Source: Pseudolabrys sp. (GTDB lineage Bacteria; Pseudomonadota; Alphaproteobacteria; Rhizobiales; Xanthobacteraceae). Taken from it: DNA of 15,324 nt. The stretch is taken from the NCBI GenBank assembly GCA_019246455.1, contig JAFAQJ010000064.1, positions 1 to 15,324 of the forward strand, in the 5' to 3' direction. The translations under genes and the position numbers were made by a program. The notes beneath the pieces were generated by a model. It saw only the letters and a list, made by a program, of their open reading frames with translations, was not told the origin of the DNA and made no database searches. Of the stretch, positions 15,319 through 15,324 are shown one piece after another; position 1 is the first letter of the stretch, and each line of letters starts with the position of its first letter.

Positions 15319-15324
15319 AATCCG

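Noticed and set aside
1..15324. CRISPR arrays, tRNA or rRNA genes, insertion sequences, integrase or phage genes
   Set aside because: No regularly spaced direct repeats, cloverleaf sequences, transposase frames or target duplications were seen; the strands are almost fully taken by core genes.

Overview
This 15.3 kb window reads as a chromosomal core region of an alphaproteobacterium, most likely a Hyphomicrobiales (Rhizobiales) member near Nitrobacteraceae/Xanthobacteraceae. The basis is the moderately high G+C, the RpoH promoter of the alphaproteobacterial type, the short (207 aa) GpmA, the Rhizobiales-type PmtA, and the order dnaK-dnaJ-pmtA-(FMN reductase)-pyrF-DUF1330-dapB-gpmA, which I recall from Bradyrhizobium-like genomes (no search was run). 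Sixteen protein genes fill the window. I see no RNA genes, insertion sequences, CRISPR arrays or phage genes.

Right part (about 9.1-15.3 kb): the heat-shock cluster. On the minus strand lie hrcA (repressor, TTG start) and grpE (nucleotide exchange factor, behind a likely RpoH promoter). An unrecognised exported protein follows on the plus strand, convergent with grpE. Then come dnaK and dnaJ on the minus strand, with a consensus RpoH promoter before dnaK and a terminator-like hairpin between the two genes.

Middle (about 4.8-9.1 kb): a compact minus-strand housekeeping run, pmtA, NADPH-dependent FMN reductase, pyrF, DUF1330, dapB, gpmA and a GNAT acetyltransferase. From the FMN reductase to the acetyltransferase most junctions overlap by 1-4 nt or are a few nt apart, so this is probably one operon serving lipid, pyrimidine, lysine/cell-wall and glycolytic metabolism.

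Left part (0-4.8 kb): an Ada-like alkyltransferase (plus) whose stop codon overlaps that of the acetyltransferase. Before it is a DUF2244 membrane protein (plus), divergent from nth (minus) with only 21 bp between their starts. After nth come a DpgC-type cofactor-independent dioxygenase and a phenylacetate-CoA-ligase-type enzyme cut by the window edge. This last pair is the most interesting item. DpgC is best known from glycopeptide-antibiotic pathways, where it turns (3,5-dihydroxyphenyl)acetyl-CoA into an arylglyoxylate. Here a homologue that appears to keep the active-site residues is tightly coupled to an arylacetate-activating ligase with no antibiotic genes in view. I infer an O2-dependent arylacetate to arylacetyl-CoA to arylglyoxylate route. 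The rest of the window is well-known core genes with a few regulatory details worth checking.
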